Assembly (NCBI GenBank): GCA_964596245.1
Contig: CAZQSK010000006.1
Span: 1-39,991 of the forward strand
From: RHKK01 sp964596245
GTDB taxonomy: Bacteria; Patescibacteriota; Patescibacteriia; 2-12-FULL-60-25
Reading direction: 5' to 3'
DNA length: 39,991 nt
The stretch's first letter is position 1. Each line of letters begins with the position of its first letter. The position numbers and the translations under genes are program-made. Of the stretch, positions 1-8,928 are shown in pieces. A model generated the notes under the pieces. It was not told the DNA's origin, made no database searches, and saw only the letters and a program-made list of their open reading frames with translations.

Positions 1-55
1 CGTCCACAATAATCTTCTTGCCTGTTTGAACATCGCCCATGCTGGCGCCGACCAA
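1..55. repeat. 55-bp exact direct repeat (second copy 1505-1559)
   Basis: Bases 1-55 are identical to 1505-1559, and similarity continues with scattered changes to about base 150 / 1654. The repeat encodes the second half of the pilin-like core in the two adjacent paralogues. It reflects tandem gene duplication with an unusually well-conserved stretch, not a mobile element. The first copy may extend left of the window. Confidence 0.9.
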
Positions 56-589
56 GTAACGAAATCCGCCGTACACAACCATAACGATGCTCACGATCAA
101 CACGATCGTTACAAGATAGCGATACACACCATTCACGTACTGCGAAAGATATGGAACTGAGATAACACCGCCCATATCAACAGCAGGAGATAGGGTTGTG
201 CCTGGAATCTGAACACCTAAACGAGGAATGATGGGCGTGAATGGTGGGGTCTCAACCACATCCCCAACGCCCGACTCGGTTGTCGTATCCGTAGGAACCT
301 CGTCAGAAAAGCCCGAGCGGGGGAGACAAACCTCTTCGCCCGAAACCGGACGACAGGCTTCTGAGCTAGAACATCCGGAAACAGCCTCACCCGCGCTCAG
401 ATCACACGTGCGCAAGCAAGCCGAGCCACCAGGCAATCCCTCATAGCGCGCGCAGTGCTGGCCCGCTGGGCAAATTCCAGAAGCGGGACAAGGCGCTGCG
501 AATGCGGGAAGAGCTGGAAACAATAGATACACCCCCATCAAGATTGCTCCGACGAAGCGTGTAGCGCGTAGCGAGTAGCGTGAGTTCAT
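1..589 (-). CDS. Cys-rich VirB2/TrbC-like pilin-family membrane protein (partial, runs off left edge)
   Basis: I translated 196 codons from the ATG at 589 down to base 1 with no stop, so the 3' end lies outside the window. Residues 1-31 look like a signal peptide (basic start, hydrophobic core, AFA-A cleavage site). Residues 32-90 hold eight cysteines (34, 40, 46, 58, 62, 73, 79, 88), suggesting a disulfide-bonded extracytoplasmic domain. After an acidic/Thr linker comes a segment (about 118-196) closely matching the upstream paralogue at 591-1904: a PYLxQYVNGVYRYL motif, a membrane helix (about 158-178) and GGFRYLVGASMGDVQTGKKI. That hydrophobic core with a Gly-rich turn resembles VirB2/TrbC-type pilins seen near CPR type IV secretion genes (family knowledge). 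The start lies one base after the upstream stop (TAATATG), so the two are co-transcribed. Function as a pilin is inferred. Confidence 0.8.
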   Translation of the reverse strand, partial: MNSRYSLRATRFVGAILMGVYLLFPALPAFAAPCPASGICPAGQHCARYEGLPGGSACLRTCDLSAGEAVSGCSSSEACRPVSGEEVCLPRSGFSDEVPTDTTTESGVGDVVETPPFTPIIPRLGVQIPGTTLSPAVDMGGVISVPYLSQYVNGVYRYLVTIVLIVSIVMVVYGGFRYLVGASMGDVQTGKKIIVD

Positions 590-590
590 A

Positions 591-1904
591 TTAGTGACAA
601 GCTTCTTCTCCTCGTTGGGCTCTCGTAATCGAGTAGCGCTCGGTACAGCTTCCATAATTAAAGATCGTGGGCGTGGTTGCGTCACCTACACGGACTTCGA
701 CCGTGCCGATATTCCAATTCGAGCTGCAACGCGGACTCGGATGATTTGATGCCAACTCAAAATGCCACCACTCATTCGGCAAACGACAGAAGCCAGCCTC
801 TTTCATCGCTTGCTCGAGCAAAAGCTGACAGGGAACATAGGCATCCGCCTGGCTGTTGGTCGCGCCGCCACAGTACACATCAACGGCTAAGCCACGAGCG
901 TGACCGGAAGTACTCAACGCGCCAGCCTGAGGCAACAAACGCTGATAGAGAGGCTCAATCGCTTCGTCGCTATAAGCCGTTGCGGGAGCAGCGCCAGCAG
1001 GGATAAGCGCACGCAAACTTGCGTCCGCAAAAGACCAACGACCATTTGAATCACGCGTCACAACCCCGGGACGCAAAGGGGCACCGGTTCCGACCGTACA
1101 ATTCACGCGATTCACACAACGCTTAAGCCACAAACGAAGCGAAAGCGCCGGAGAACGAAAACCTCCACCCAAGATGCGCCAATTCGTATGCGTGCCGCGC
1201 AATCCACAGAAACGAGTAGCCGCATCGCGCAAAGGACCGGCCAACGAAGGATCAACCGGCGTATTCGTATGGATACACGTCTCATCAACGCGAACCATAC
1301 GGCTTGTATCGATCGTGATGAACTCTCCTGGCGCGCCGCTCGGAGCCGCCATCGAATCACCTAGGTCGGCTTCGAGCGTTTCCAGTTCGAAGTCCGTCAA
1401 ACCAACGATGTTGGTCAATTTTAGCGTTGAAAGATTTACAGTTGCTGGATTCACGGTATTCAAAATCATGTATGCGCCAAGTGTGATCAGCATCCCGGCG
1501 AGCGCGTCCACAATAATCTTCTTGCCTGTTTGAACATCGCCCATGCTGGCGCCGACCAAATATCGGAAGCCGCCGTACACAACCATAACGATGCTCACGA
1601 TAAGAACGATGGCGACAAGATAACGATAGACGCCGTTGACGTACTGCGCGAGATACGGGATGGAAACAATGCCACCCGATTCACTCGCTGGAGTGAAGAC
1701 GACGCCGGGAATATCCACACCAAGCTCAGGCACAATCGGCTCAAACGGGCGCTCTTCGGTTGTCGGGAGCCCGGAACCTGAACTCGTGCTCGTTGTGCTT
1801 GTTGTTCCTTGCGCCTGCGCGATGGCTGGAATTAAAAGGAGAGAACAAAGAACAGAGAGCAGCACTCCAGCGATGCGCGATGCGCGATGCGAGTCGCAGG
1901 ACAT
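591..1904 (-). CDS. pilin-like transmembrane domain fused to M15 (VanY-type) peptidase
   Basis: I place the start at 1902-1904, one base after the upstream stop, in the same TAATATG context used by the next gene; an in-frame ATG at 1914-1916 would add four residues. Numbering here is from that longer form (441 aa). A signal peptide (about 1-36) and a Ser/Thr linker lead to the pilin-like core shared with the neighbour (about 60-156, helices near 98-118 and 134-155). The C-terminal half carries the zinc D,D-/L,D-peptidase M15 signature: GGGFRSP (250-256), SGHARGLAVD (337-346, ligands H339 and D346) and EWWH (E382 catalytic, H385 ligand). M15 enzymes trim peptidoglycan stem peptides. A wall-cutting enzyme tethered to a pilin-like anchor would suit opening the wall for a secretion or pilus machine; this role is inferred. 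Confidence 0.88.
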   Translation of the reverse strand: MSCDSHRASRIAGVLLSVLCSLLLIPAIAQAQGTTSTTSTSSGSGLPTTEERPFEPIVPELGVDIPGVVFTPASESGGIVSIPYLAQYVNGVYRYLVAIVLIVSIVMVVYGGFRYLVGASMGDVQTGKKIIVDALAGMLITLGAYMILNTVNPATVNLSTLKLTNIVGLTDFELETLEADLGDSMAAPSGAPGEFITIDTSRMVRVDETCIHTNTPVDPSLAGPLRDAATRFCGLRGTHTNWRILGGGFRSPALSLRLWLKRCVNRVNCTVGTGAPLRPGVVTRDSNGRWSFADASLRALIPAGAAPATAYSDEAIEPLYQRLLPQAGALSTSGHARGLAVDVYCGGATNSQADAYVPCQLLLEQAMKEAGFCRLPNEWWHFELASNHPSPRCSSNWNIGTVEVRVGDATTPTIFNYGSCTERYSITRAQRGEEACH

Positions 1905-1905
1905 A

Positions 1906-2577
1906 TTACTGACCAAACTTTGCTTTCAAGATGGCCCAGCGTAAATCCGCGGCCGTGACATACCCCGTCAAAACGGTTTTGTTGCCAATGAAGAATGTTG
2001 GCGCACCCGTCATTCCGGCCTCGCGCGCGATTTCAATATCCTGCTGAATGGATGCGACATGACGGCCGGAGGAAAGACATTCGTCAAACGTGAGCGTATT
2101 CAATCCGATCGTTCGAGAAATGGTAGTGATCGTCGGCGCATCGAGGCGCGCAGCATCCATTAGCGCGCCATGCATTTCCCAGAAGCGATTTTGTTCGGCG
2201 GCGCAACGTCCGGCTGAAGCAGCCAGCATTCCGGAAGGGGAATCAGAGGCCACGGGCATATCACGCCAAATATGACGCACATTCTTATCTTCACGAAGGA
2301 CGGCACGTAGCTCCGGTTCGGAAGCGCGGCAATACAAACACGAGAAGTCAGCAAATTCAACAATCACGACCGCATTCGGATCAGAGGAGCCTCGCGCCTG
2401 ATCTGTCGAACGGATTTCAGGACGAATCGGATCCGGTGGCTTCACCTGGGGAATCGCTGGCGGCTTACCGGTCTCGAACGTCGTCGCTGCCCGATAGGCA
2501 AAGCTCCAAATCAACAACGCCGAAAGAACGCCAAACAGCGCGATGAGAATCCAGAGGGCGCGGCGGCGATCTTCCAT
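1906..2577 (-). CDS. membrane-anchored DsbA-family thiol:disulfide oxidoreductase
   Basis: The 223-aa protein has a short basic N-terminus, one membrane helix (about 7-27), a Pro-rich linker, then a thioredoxin-fold domain of the DsbA/DsbG type (thioredoxin_4-like). The redox motif is C80-L-Y-C83 in the context EFADFSCLYC, and the conserved cis-proline loop is GAPT at 191-194, followed by FFIGN. It should act outside the membrane to make or shuffle disulfides. The neighbours fit: the two genes downstream encode extracytoplasmic proteins with many cysteines, one with eight in about 55 residues. It starts two bases after the upstream stop, so it is translated from the same message. There is no SD. 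Confidence 0.9.
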   Translation of the reverse strand: MEDRRRALWILIALFGVLSALLIWSFAYRAATTFETGKPPAIPQVKPPDPIRPEIRSTDQARGSSDPNAVVIVEFADFSCLYCRASEPELRAVLREDKNVRHIWRDMPVASDSPSGMLAASAGRCAAEQNRFWEMHGALMDAARLDAPTITTISRTIGLNTLTFDECLSSGRHVASIQQDIEIAREAGMTGAPTFFIGNKTVLTGYVTAADLRWAILKAKFGQ

Positions 2578-2579
2578 AC

Positions 2580-3821
2580 TTAGTTCAAGTCAAAACGTAC
2601 CAAGCGACCAGTCGTTGCATCCGTGAATAACGCCGTGTTTCCGTCCGGAGTAAGGGTCATCTGCTTCACCGCCGAGCTGCCTGCCGTCATCCCAAGATTG
2701 GTCTTTGTACCCGTGGTCAAATCGATCTTGTAAATCTCATCCGGAATATTTTCGGAAAGCGCTCGCTGCAAACCAGCACCCGTATCAAGTTTTGTCGGAA
2801 CGCCACAAATGATAACCGACTCACTTTGCCACGCGCATTTGTCTGCCCATGTGTGCAGTTCAAGGTTGCGACGATTGGCATTGACCGAGTCACCCTGCGC
2901 ACCGCTAATCCAAAGCTTTGGTCGGTAGCCATCACCCGAGCTGTAGACGCTATAGAGCAGATTTTTGCCCGAAGGTGACCAGGAAGGCACGAAACCGCGA
3001 CCCTCAACCACCAAACCCTTGAAATTTTCACGATTTTGACCGAGCAAAAGAATTTGCTGACGATCAAAACCCAAAGGCTCGCCGGTAAACGAGAATGCAA
3101 CCACCTGATTATTCGGAGACCAGCTCACCTTTACCTTGTCCTGATTCTTGCCAAGCGATTCGATCGGCTTGCCATTAGTTCCGTCGGGATTTGATACGTA
3201 CAGGAATCGGTTGTCCTCGTTGTTTCCGACGCTCTTTGTCACAAGTTTGTCATCCTGCGGCGAGAAACTGAATTCCTCCCAGTGCTTCGGTAACGTAACC
3301 TGCTTATCAGTTGCAAAATCGTAGTAAATGTTTGCGCCATCCGGATATTCGAGAACGGCCTTATCGGACCCATTAGCCCAGGCGACGTTTTGAACATTAA
3401 AAAATGCCTGATTCGAAAGGAGCGTGGCGTTTCCGTTGGCGTCGTAACGATAAAACTTACCGTCGGCAGGATTATAGCCGCGCAAATTCCCATTCGCCGT
3501 CATCGAGATATTGCGCGTAGGCGCATCGCTTAACACGCGCGTTCGCTGTGTTTGCGGAACACCCGTCGGAAGAGCGGGGATCGGGGTCGGCACAATGCCG
3601 GCGCCTGGCAAACCACCTGCCCCTGGGCGTGTACTGGTTGCACGCGTACCTGCACCCCCGGGCTGTGGGAGAGCACCGTTAATTCCGGGGGTGATCTGGC
3701 CTCCGGGAGGAGTGGGTGTTACGGCCTCGCGAAAAAACATCCAATACAGGCCAAAGCCCATGGCAATCACCAGGAGAACAAAGCCGCTGATGATCAAAAT
3801 GCGTTTCAAACGTTCGTCCAT
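2580..3821 (-). CDS. membrane-anchored beta-propeller (WD40/PD40-like) protein
   Basis: The 413-aa protein has one N-terminal membrane helix (about 8-30), a Pro/Gly/Thr-rich linker (about 35-90), then a series of roughly 45-residue units with TolB/PD40-type blades, e.g. FSFSPQDDKL, VSWSPNNQVVAFS, PSWSPSGKNLLYS and LTPDGNTALF. The repeated SPxGxxLxxS rhythm indicates a propeller displayed outside the membrane, probably a binding scaffold; no catalytic residues are evident. Its position between the large membrane protein and the DsbA/pilin genes suggests a part of the same envelope module (inference). An extended -10 box lies 12 bases before the ATG. Confidence 0.8.
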   Translation of the reverse strand: MDERLKRILIISGFVLLVIAMGFGLYWMFFREAVTPTPPGGQITPGINGALPQPGGAGTRATSTRPGAGGLPGAGIVPTPIPALPTGVPQTQRTRVLSDAPTRNISMTANGNLRGYNPADGKFYRYDANGNATLLSNQAFFNVQNVAWANGSDKAVLEYPDGANIYYDFATDKQVTLPKHWEEFSFSPQDDKLVTKSVGNNEDNRFLYVSNPDGTNGKPIESLGKNQDKVKVSWSPNNQVVAFSFTGEPLGFDRQQILLLGQNRENFKGLVVEGRGFVPSWSPSGKNLLYSVYSSGDGYRPKLWISGAQGDSVNANRRNLELHTWADKCAWQSESVIICGVPTKLDTGAGLQRALSENIPDEIYKIDLTTGTKTNLGMTAGSSAVKQMTLTPDGNTALFTDATTGRLVRFDLN

Positions 3822-3833
3822 AAGATTAGGACG

Positions 3834-3842
3834 ATTATAGCA
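3834..3842 (-). promoter_or_regulatory. extended -10 promoter for the propeller gene
   Basis: On the minus strand the sequence reads TGC-TATAAT, a perfect -10 hexamer with an extended TGn, overlapping the end of the upstream gene. Only 12 bases separate it from the ATG at 3821, implying a 5' leader of about 5-6 nt. No clear -35 is visible. It would give the propeller and downstream genes a promoter inside the operon. Confidence 0.6.
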
Positions 3843-3844
3843 TG

Positions 3845-6391
3845 CTAACCGGTGAAAAACAGGAACAATGCGTCGAGTCCAAGATCATCCACAACCAAGA
3901 AGATGACGAGAGGTGCCATGATCACGCAGAATAGGACGAATAACGCTGACATAATCATCAAATCGATGCTCAAAATACCCCAGTATTCGTAAGGTTTAAT
4001 GGCTGCGGGAAAAATCTTTCGCGTGATTGAGCCTTTACGGAACTGCGATGCAATAACGCGACCGTTCATGTTGATCAGCAATTCGAGAAACCCGATAAAC
4101 TCCATAGCAGTAGCCAAACCGATCAAGTCCATGAGCCAGGAACGCAAGCGCGTCATCTGCTCGACTCTTGATGTACCGCCGGCTGCAGCGGCCAACGCCT
4201 CTTCTTCTTGCGAAGCTTTTTCTTCTTGTGCACGTTCCCCCTGGGCACGCAAACGTTGCGTATCCGCGTTCACATTACGCGCACGAGCAAGATCGCCGGA
4301 AGGACCGGGTTGTTGAGGCGCCGCAGGACGAGCTCGCTGCTGACGCATTTTCTCCTGCGCTCCGAGCTCTGTGCGTAAATTCGGCGTCGTTCCCGGGAGA
4401 AACTGCTCCTGCGCGAACTTCGATTGCTGTTGCGCACGCATGAATTCCTGCTGGCGAGCGCCTTCTGATCCGAAGATATCTTCACCGGCTTCAAACTCAG
4501 CTGCATCGACATCCGCATAGGACTGAGGCACGGTTGCAAGCACTGGTTCACCGGTCTCGCCGCCTCCGCCGACACCTGCCTGGTACGCATCCGGAGAACC
4601 AAGACCTTCTGTGTAGTCGCTGCGGCGATCCGCGTCTTGACCCGTCTGCAAAGCAACGGCTGACGCCATGGGCATAGCCATTCCGCCACTGGTCAAACGA
4701 GCTCGCACCGCTTGAGAAAGCTGACCACCGCCACCATCGCGCTGTATCGGACTTGGCGCCGGACGGCTAATGGGTGCCACGCCGGGAGCATACGAACGCG
4801 GCGCTGCCTGAGTCACAGGGGCCGCAGGAGTAGCACGGCTCGCGGTTGGCGATGGCGTAGTCGAAATCGGAGCAGGCTGAATGATAGGTAAATCCTTGGG
4901 AATGGAAGCGGTGACCAAATCAATAACGGCCTGCGGGATGCGCCCTTCAGACGCTTCGGGCGTCATGCGTTGCATCAAATTGACAGCGATCTTGAGTTGC
5001 TGCGCCTGACCATCTTCCTTCAGCAAAGAGAAGCGTGACGAAGCAAGTTTATTTTGCAATGCGCCAAGCTGCTGACTCTTCTCTTGAATTACGGCTTCAA
5101 GATTCGACGGAGGCGTGACCGTGCGAAATGCCCCGCTAGGAGCAGCGGGTCCGGCAGCACGCATTTGATTGAGCGTACCGATTTCTTGACGCAATGCGTC
5201 GGCCTGGGTTTGAAGTTCGGAAATGGCGGTACGACGATCGGCTACGCGCGACTGCATGGCGGCAAGGGCCCCGGTTGCTTGCGTGAGCAAGGCCGTTTGC
5301 TGAACCGCTCGGTCGGCATTTGCCTGCGGGGGAGCGCGAAAAGCACTGACCGCTGCTTTTACGGTCAGCTCCAGCGCCTGCATGGCCGCCGCACGTGGAG
5401 TTGCATATGTAGCGGTAGACAACGCAACAGCAGAGGGGAGGGCGACCGCAGCTCCCGGTACAGCAACCGACCCAGAAACCGTACCCGATACACCGGCACT
5501 CGTTTGAATCTTTTCTTGCGCTTGAATGTCCGCCTTAAGCTGAGCTCGCGTTTCACGAATACTCGGCTGAGCCGAGGCTGAGATGGTTGCTTTAGTTTCT
5601 ACCGTGCCCGAAGTCTTTACCGTACCTGAGGTTTTTACCGTCTGAGTTGATACGGATGGCGTGCCCACGGAAACCGTTTTGGACACAACAACCGAAGGCG
5701 GCGTTGCTACAGAAGCGGTAGGAACTGCACGCGCTTGAATTGTTGATGTCTCTTCGATTATTTCCTGTGCAGGTTGAGATGCGGCAACTTCTTGCTCTGG
5801 AATACTTACAACAGGAGCTGGCGTAATAACCGGGGCTGCTGCCGCGACATCTTCCTGTACGGGCGCAACGGGCTGCGTCCCTACGGTTTTTTTCGGCTTC
5901 GGCTTCTTCTCCTCCTCGATGCCTATCGCTTCTTTAAAACCCGCAAGACCTTTTTCACGATCTCCTTCGGCCAGCACCATGTCCTGCACGGCGGATTTTG
6001 GAACCCACGTCGCTCCACGACCAGGAATATCGACACGCACATCTCCGCTCATCGAATCCACGCCCGTGATGCGCGCGAAGCCGCCGAGCGCATCGGGAAT
6101 GTCGAGCGTTTTATTCAAAGAGATCCCACGCAAGGCGAAAGGGGAGGCTTTGGCCTTCAAGTTTTTCGGCAATGGTCTGGCGATTGCTTCTTCCAGTTCT
6201 TTTGCGGAGAGATGACGCTCTTCCATCACATTTCCAACACGACGCGTGACCGTTGCCGAATCGCCATCAACTTCGGATACGGTCCACGGTTTGCCGTTAC
6301 CCTCGATATCTAGCAGGGAACCAAAAGAAACACTCGGTTTTTTACGAGGCTTTGGTGCGGGCGCAGCTACGGGAACTGCCTCTTCAGCCAT
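3845..6391 (-). CDS. large low-complexity protein with C-terminal membrane helices, unknown
   Basis: I do not recognise this 848-aa protein. Residues 1-25 are Ala/Pro-rich. Residues about 26-150 look like small beta-rich modules (GKPWTVSEVDGDSATV and FARITGVDSMSGDVRVDI). A long disordered region follows, rich in Val, Thr, Ala and Pro, with a short internal repeat around VKTSGT. Residues about 365-470 look like coiled coil, and another Gln/Arg/Glu-rich stretch lies near 650-740. The last about 100 residues contain three membrane helices (near 752-772, 800-822, 824-846). The beta modules and linker could face the cytoplasm with the tail in the membrane. It starts 25 bases after the clpC-like stop; AGGTG just before the ATG is at best a weak ribosome site. 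A structural part of the neighbouring envelope system is plausible but unproven. Confidence 0.65.
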   Translation of the reverse strand: MAEEAVPVAAPAPKPRKKPSVSFGSLLDIEGNGKPWTVSEVDGDSATVTRRVGNVMEERHLSAKELEEAIARPLPKNLKAKASPFALRGISLNKTLDIPDALGGFARITGVDSMSGDVRVDIPGRGATWVPKSAVQDMVLAEGDREKGLAGFKEAIGIEEEKKPKPKKTVGTQPVAPVQEDVAAAAPVITPAPVVSIPEQEVAASQPAQEIIEETSTIQARAVPTASVATPPSVVVSKTVSVGTPSVSTQTVKTSGTVKTSGTVETKATISASAQPSIRETRAQLKADIQAQEKIQTSAGVSGTVSGSVAVPGAAVALPSAVALSTATYATPRAAAMQALELTVKAAVSAFRAPPQANADRAVQQTALLTQATGALAAMQSRVADRRTAISELQTQADALRQEIGTLNQMRAAGPAAPSGAFRTVTPPSNLEAVIQEKSQQLGALQNKLASSRFSLLKEDGQAQQLKIAVNLMQRMTPEASEGRIPQAVIDLVTASIPKDLPIIQPAPISTTPSPTASRATPAAPVTQAAPRSYAPGVAPISRPAPSPIQRDGGGGQLSQAVRARLTSGGMAMPMASAVALQTGQDADRRSDYTEGLGSPDAYQAGVGGGGETGEPVLATVPQSYADVDAAEFEAGEDIFGSEGARQQEFMRAQQQSKFAQEQFLPGTTPNLRTELGAQEKMRQQRARPAAPQQPGPSGDLARARNVNADTQRLRAQGERAQEEKASQEEEALAAAAGGTSRVEQMTRLRSWLMDLIGLATAMEFIGFLELLINMNGRVIASQFRKGSITRKIFPAAIKPYEYWGILSIDLMIMSALFVLFCVIMAPLVIFLVVDDLGLDALFLFFTG

Positions 6392-6415
6392 GCACCTAGT
6401 TTATCACGAAATCCG

Positions 6416-8923
6416 CTAAGCTACCCTCAATTGGTCCTTGGTGATCTTGATCTGACCTTTGCGCTTGTTGGGATGCTCAAGCAAGAACGTGGACAACGAT
6501 GACACAACCTCGCGCTCAACCAAGCGGCGTGCGGCACGGGCACCCTCTTCTGACGCGCGTTCGCGACGCATCAACCAATCCAAGACATCATCACCAGCAG
6601 ACAAAGCAACCTTTTGCGCTTCTTCAAGACGGCGCAACGTCTCATCCAATTCGCGACGCAAAATGGAACGCAGAGCTTGATCCTCAAGCGGCTTGAACAC
6701 GACGATTCGATCTATACGGTTCAACAATTCGGGACGGAAGCGTTCTTTCAGCTGTTCTTTGACGAGAGACTCAAAGCCGGATGCGGCATTTCCAAAGCCA
6801 AGACTTGCACGTGTTAGATATTCGGCGCCGACATTCGACGTGAGGACGATATACGAATGACGGAAGGGGATGGCGCGACCGTTTGCGTCCATCATCTTTC
6901 CGTCTTCCAGTGCCTGCAGAAGAAGATGCTGTACGTCTGCATGCGCCTTCTCGAACTCATCGAACAAAAGCACCGCATGCGGGTGCTTGCGAATGGTATC
7001 GGCCAAACGATTACCTTCGCGATATCCAACATAGCCGGCAGGCGAACCAAGCAGCTTGGAAACCGAGTGCCCCTCGGCAAATTCCGACATATCGAGCTTC
7101 ACCAATGCTTCTTCGCGACCAAATAATTCCTTCGCAAGCGCTTTGGCGAGCTCGGTTTTGCCCGTACCCGACGGACCTACGAACAAAAAGCTCGCGCGCG
7201 GACGCTTCGGATCAGACAGGCCAAGACGTGAACGGCGCACGGTCTCAGTCACGGCCTTCACGGCCTCATCTTGCGCGAAAACGGAGCGCGCCAAACGTAC
7301 ATCAAGCTCGCGTAATTGCTCGCGCTCAGCCATTAAAATGTCTGACAGGGGAATACGAGCCAATCGCGATACGATGCGAGCGACATCCTCATGCGTGACA
7401 GGTACACGCTGCGCTGAGCGCTTGTGCTTCAAGGCCGCTTCAAAGTTTCGCTTGTCTGATTCAAGCTTTTCCAAATCAAGCTGCGCCTTTGACGCGCCTT
7501 CCAAACGCTGTTCGCGTACTGCAGCCTCCTTCACATCACGAAGTCCCTGAATAGCGACATCGAATCCGCGCAAACGTTGCATGTCCTCCTGTGAAGAACG
7601 ACGCGCATTCACCGAAGCAGCCGATTCATCAAGAATATCGATGGCCTTATCCGGAAAAAAACGATCCGTGAGATAACGCTGCGCCAAACGAACGGCCGAT
7701 TCGAGCGTATCCGGCGCATACTCAACACCATGATGCTCTTCGTAGCGATGCTTGATGCCATGCAGCATCTGCAAAACGGCTTCAGGTTCCGGTTCCAATA
7801 CTTCCACCGGCTGATAACGACGCTCAAGAGCAGCATCTGGTTCGATATGTTTCTTAAACTCATTCCATGTCGTCGCGCCGATACAGCGAATCTCCCCGCG
7901 GGCCAAAGCCGGTTTCAAGATGTTCGCCGCATCCATGGAACCGGATGAGGAGCCGGCGCCGACGAGATTGTGAATTTCATCAATAAACAAAACGACATTC
8001 GTATCTTCCTTGGCTTCTTCCACCAGCTGCTTGATGCGAGCCTCAAATTCACCACGATACATTGTGCCGGCAACCATCAATGCAAGATCTACAGCGAACA
8101 AGCGCTTCCCATGCAACGCGTCCGGAACATCACCGGCCGCCAAACGCTGGGCAAGACCTTCGACGATCGCCGTTTTACCCGTTCCGGGTTCGCCGAGAAG
8201 AATCGGGTTGTTCTTGGTGCGACGGCAAAGAATTTCAAGCAAACGTTCGGTTTCCGCTTCACGACCGATCACAGGGTCAAGCGTCTCAACGATTTTAGGC
8301 GATGTAAGTTCGCGGGCAAAAATTTCTAAGGCTCGCGGCTTTTTGTCGCGCGGCACGCGTCCCAAACGGGCTTCTGGCGCATGGCCCGGCTGCTGAATCG
8401 GGGATGTCGGAGCCGCGCCGCCCATCTCTTCGGTCGGAGCGTTCGGCGTTTCGCTTAAATCCGGAAAACGACTCGAAGAACGCAATACGCCAAGCAATTG
8501 CTCTTTCGCGAAGTTCAAATCCAAACCTGACTCAACCAAAAACGCTTGGACGTCCAAAACGTCGGTCTCGAGCATCGCGTAGAGAAGGTGCTCGGTACCG
8601 ACATATTTCTGCTCATGCACATGCGCGAGTAAGACGGCCTTTTCCAAAATACGCTTCACGGCCGGCGAAAGATCCGGCGCGATCGGCGTTCCCGGATCAT
8701 GCGGAGTAGGGAAGCCACGAAAGCGACGCTTGGCCTCTTCCTCACGCACACTTGCCTTTGCAAACAACTCAGAAGCAATGGAACCGCGTCCCATCGACAA
8801 ACCGACAAGCAAATCACCCGGCTCAATGGCATCGCGACCGCTGCCAACCGCAAAAGCAAGCGCATTTTGCAGCGCCTCCTTCAAATGCACGGTAAAACGA
8901 TCGAGAAGGTCGGGGAGTAACAT
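6416..8923 (-). CDS. clpC: ClpC/ClpA-type AAA+ unfoldase
   Basis: The 835-aa protein has the full Clp/Hsp100 layout: two N-terminal Clp_N repeats (about 5-145), a first AAA+ module with Walker A GEPGTGKT (244-251) and Walker B VVLFIDEIH (310-318), a coiled middle domain (about 440-500) of the short ClpC type rather than the long ClpB type, and a second AAA+ module with Walker A GPSGTGKT (583-590) and Walker B LLFDEFEKAH. An LGF tripeptide at 708-710 sits where ClpP-binding loops lie in ClpA/ClpC, so pairing with ClpP is likely; clpP is not in this window. It unfolds substrates in the cytoplasm using ATP. It is the third gene of the lemA-htpX-clpC run and starts five bases after the htpX stop, without an SD. 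Confidence 0.95.
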   Translation of the reverse strand: MLLPDLLDRFTVHLKEALQNALAFAVGSGRDAIEPGDLLVGLSMGRGSIASELFAKASVREEEAKRRFRGFPTPHDPGTPIAPDLSPAVKRILEKAVLLAHVHEQKYVGTEHLLYAMLETDVLDVQAFLVESGLDLNFAKEQLLGVLRSSSRFPDLSETPNAPTEEMGGAAPTSPIQQPGHAPEARLGRVPRDKKPRALEIFARELTSPKIVETLDPVIGREAETERLLEILCRRTKNNPILLGEPGTGKTAIVEGLAQRLAAGDVPDALHGKRLFAVDLALMVAGTMYRGEFEARIKQLVEEAKEDTNVVLFIDEIHNLVGAGSSSGSMDAANILKPALARGEIRCIGATTWNEFKKHIEPDAALERRYQPVEVLEPEPEAVLQMLHGIKHRYEEHHGVEYAPDTLESAVRLAQRYLTDRFFPDKAIDILDESAASVNARRSSQEDMQRLRGFDVAIQGLRDVKEAAVREQRLEGASKAQLDLEKLESDKRNFEAALKHKRSAQRVPVTHEDVARIVSRLARIPLSDILMAEREQLRELDVRLARSVFAQDEAVKAVTETVRRSRLGLSDPKRPRASFLFVGPSGTGKTELAKALAKELFGREEALVKLDMSEFAEGHSVSKLLGSPAGYVGYREGNRLADTIRKHPHAVLLFDEFEKAHADVQHLLLQALEDGKMMDANGRAIPFRHSYIVLTSNVGAEYLTRASLGFGNAASGFESLVKEQLKERFRPELLNRIDRIVVFKPLEDQALRSILRRELDETLRRLEEAQKVALSAGDDVLDWLMRRERASEEGARAARRLVEREVVSSLSTFLLEHPNKRKGQIKITKDQLRVA

Positions 8924-8928
8924 ATCTA

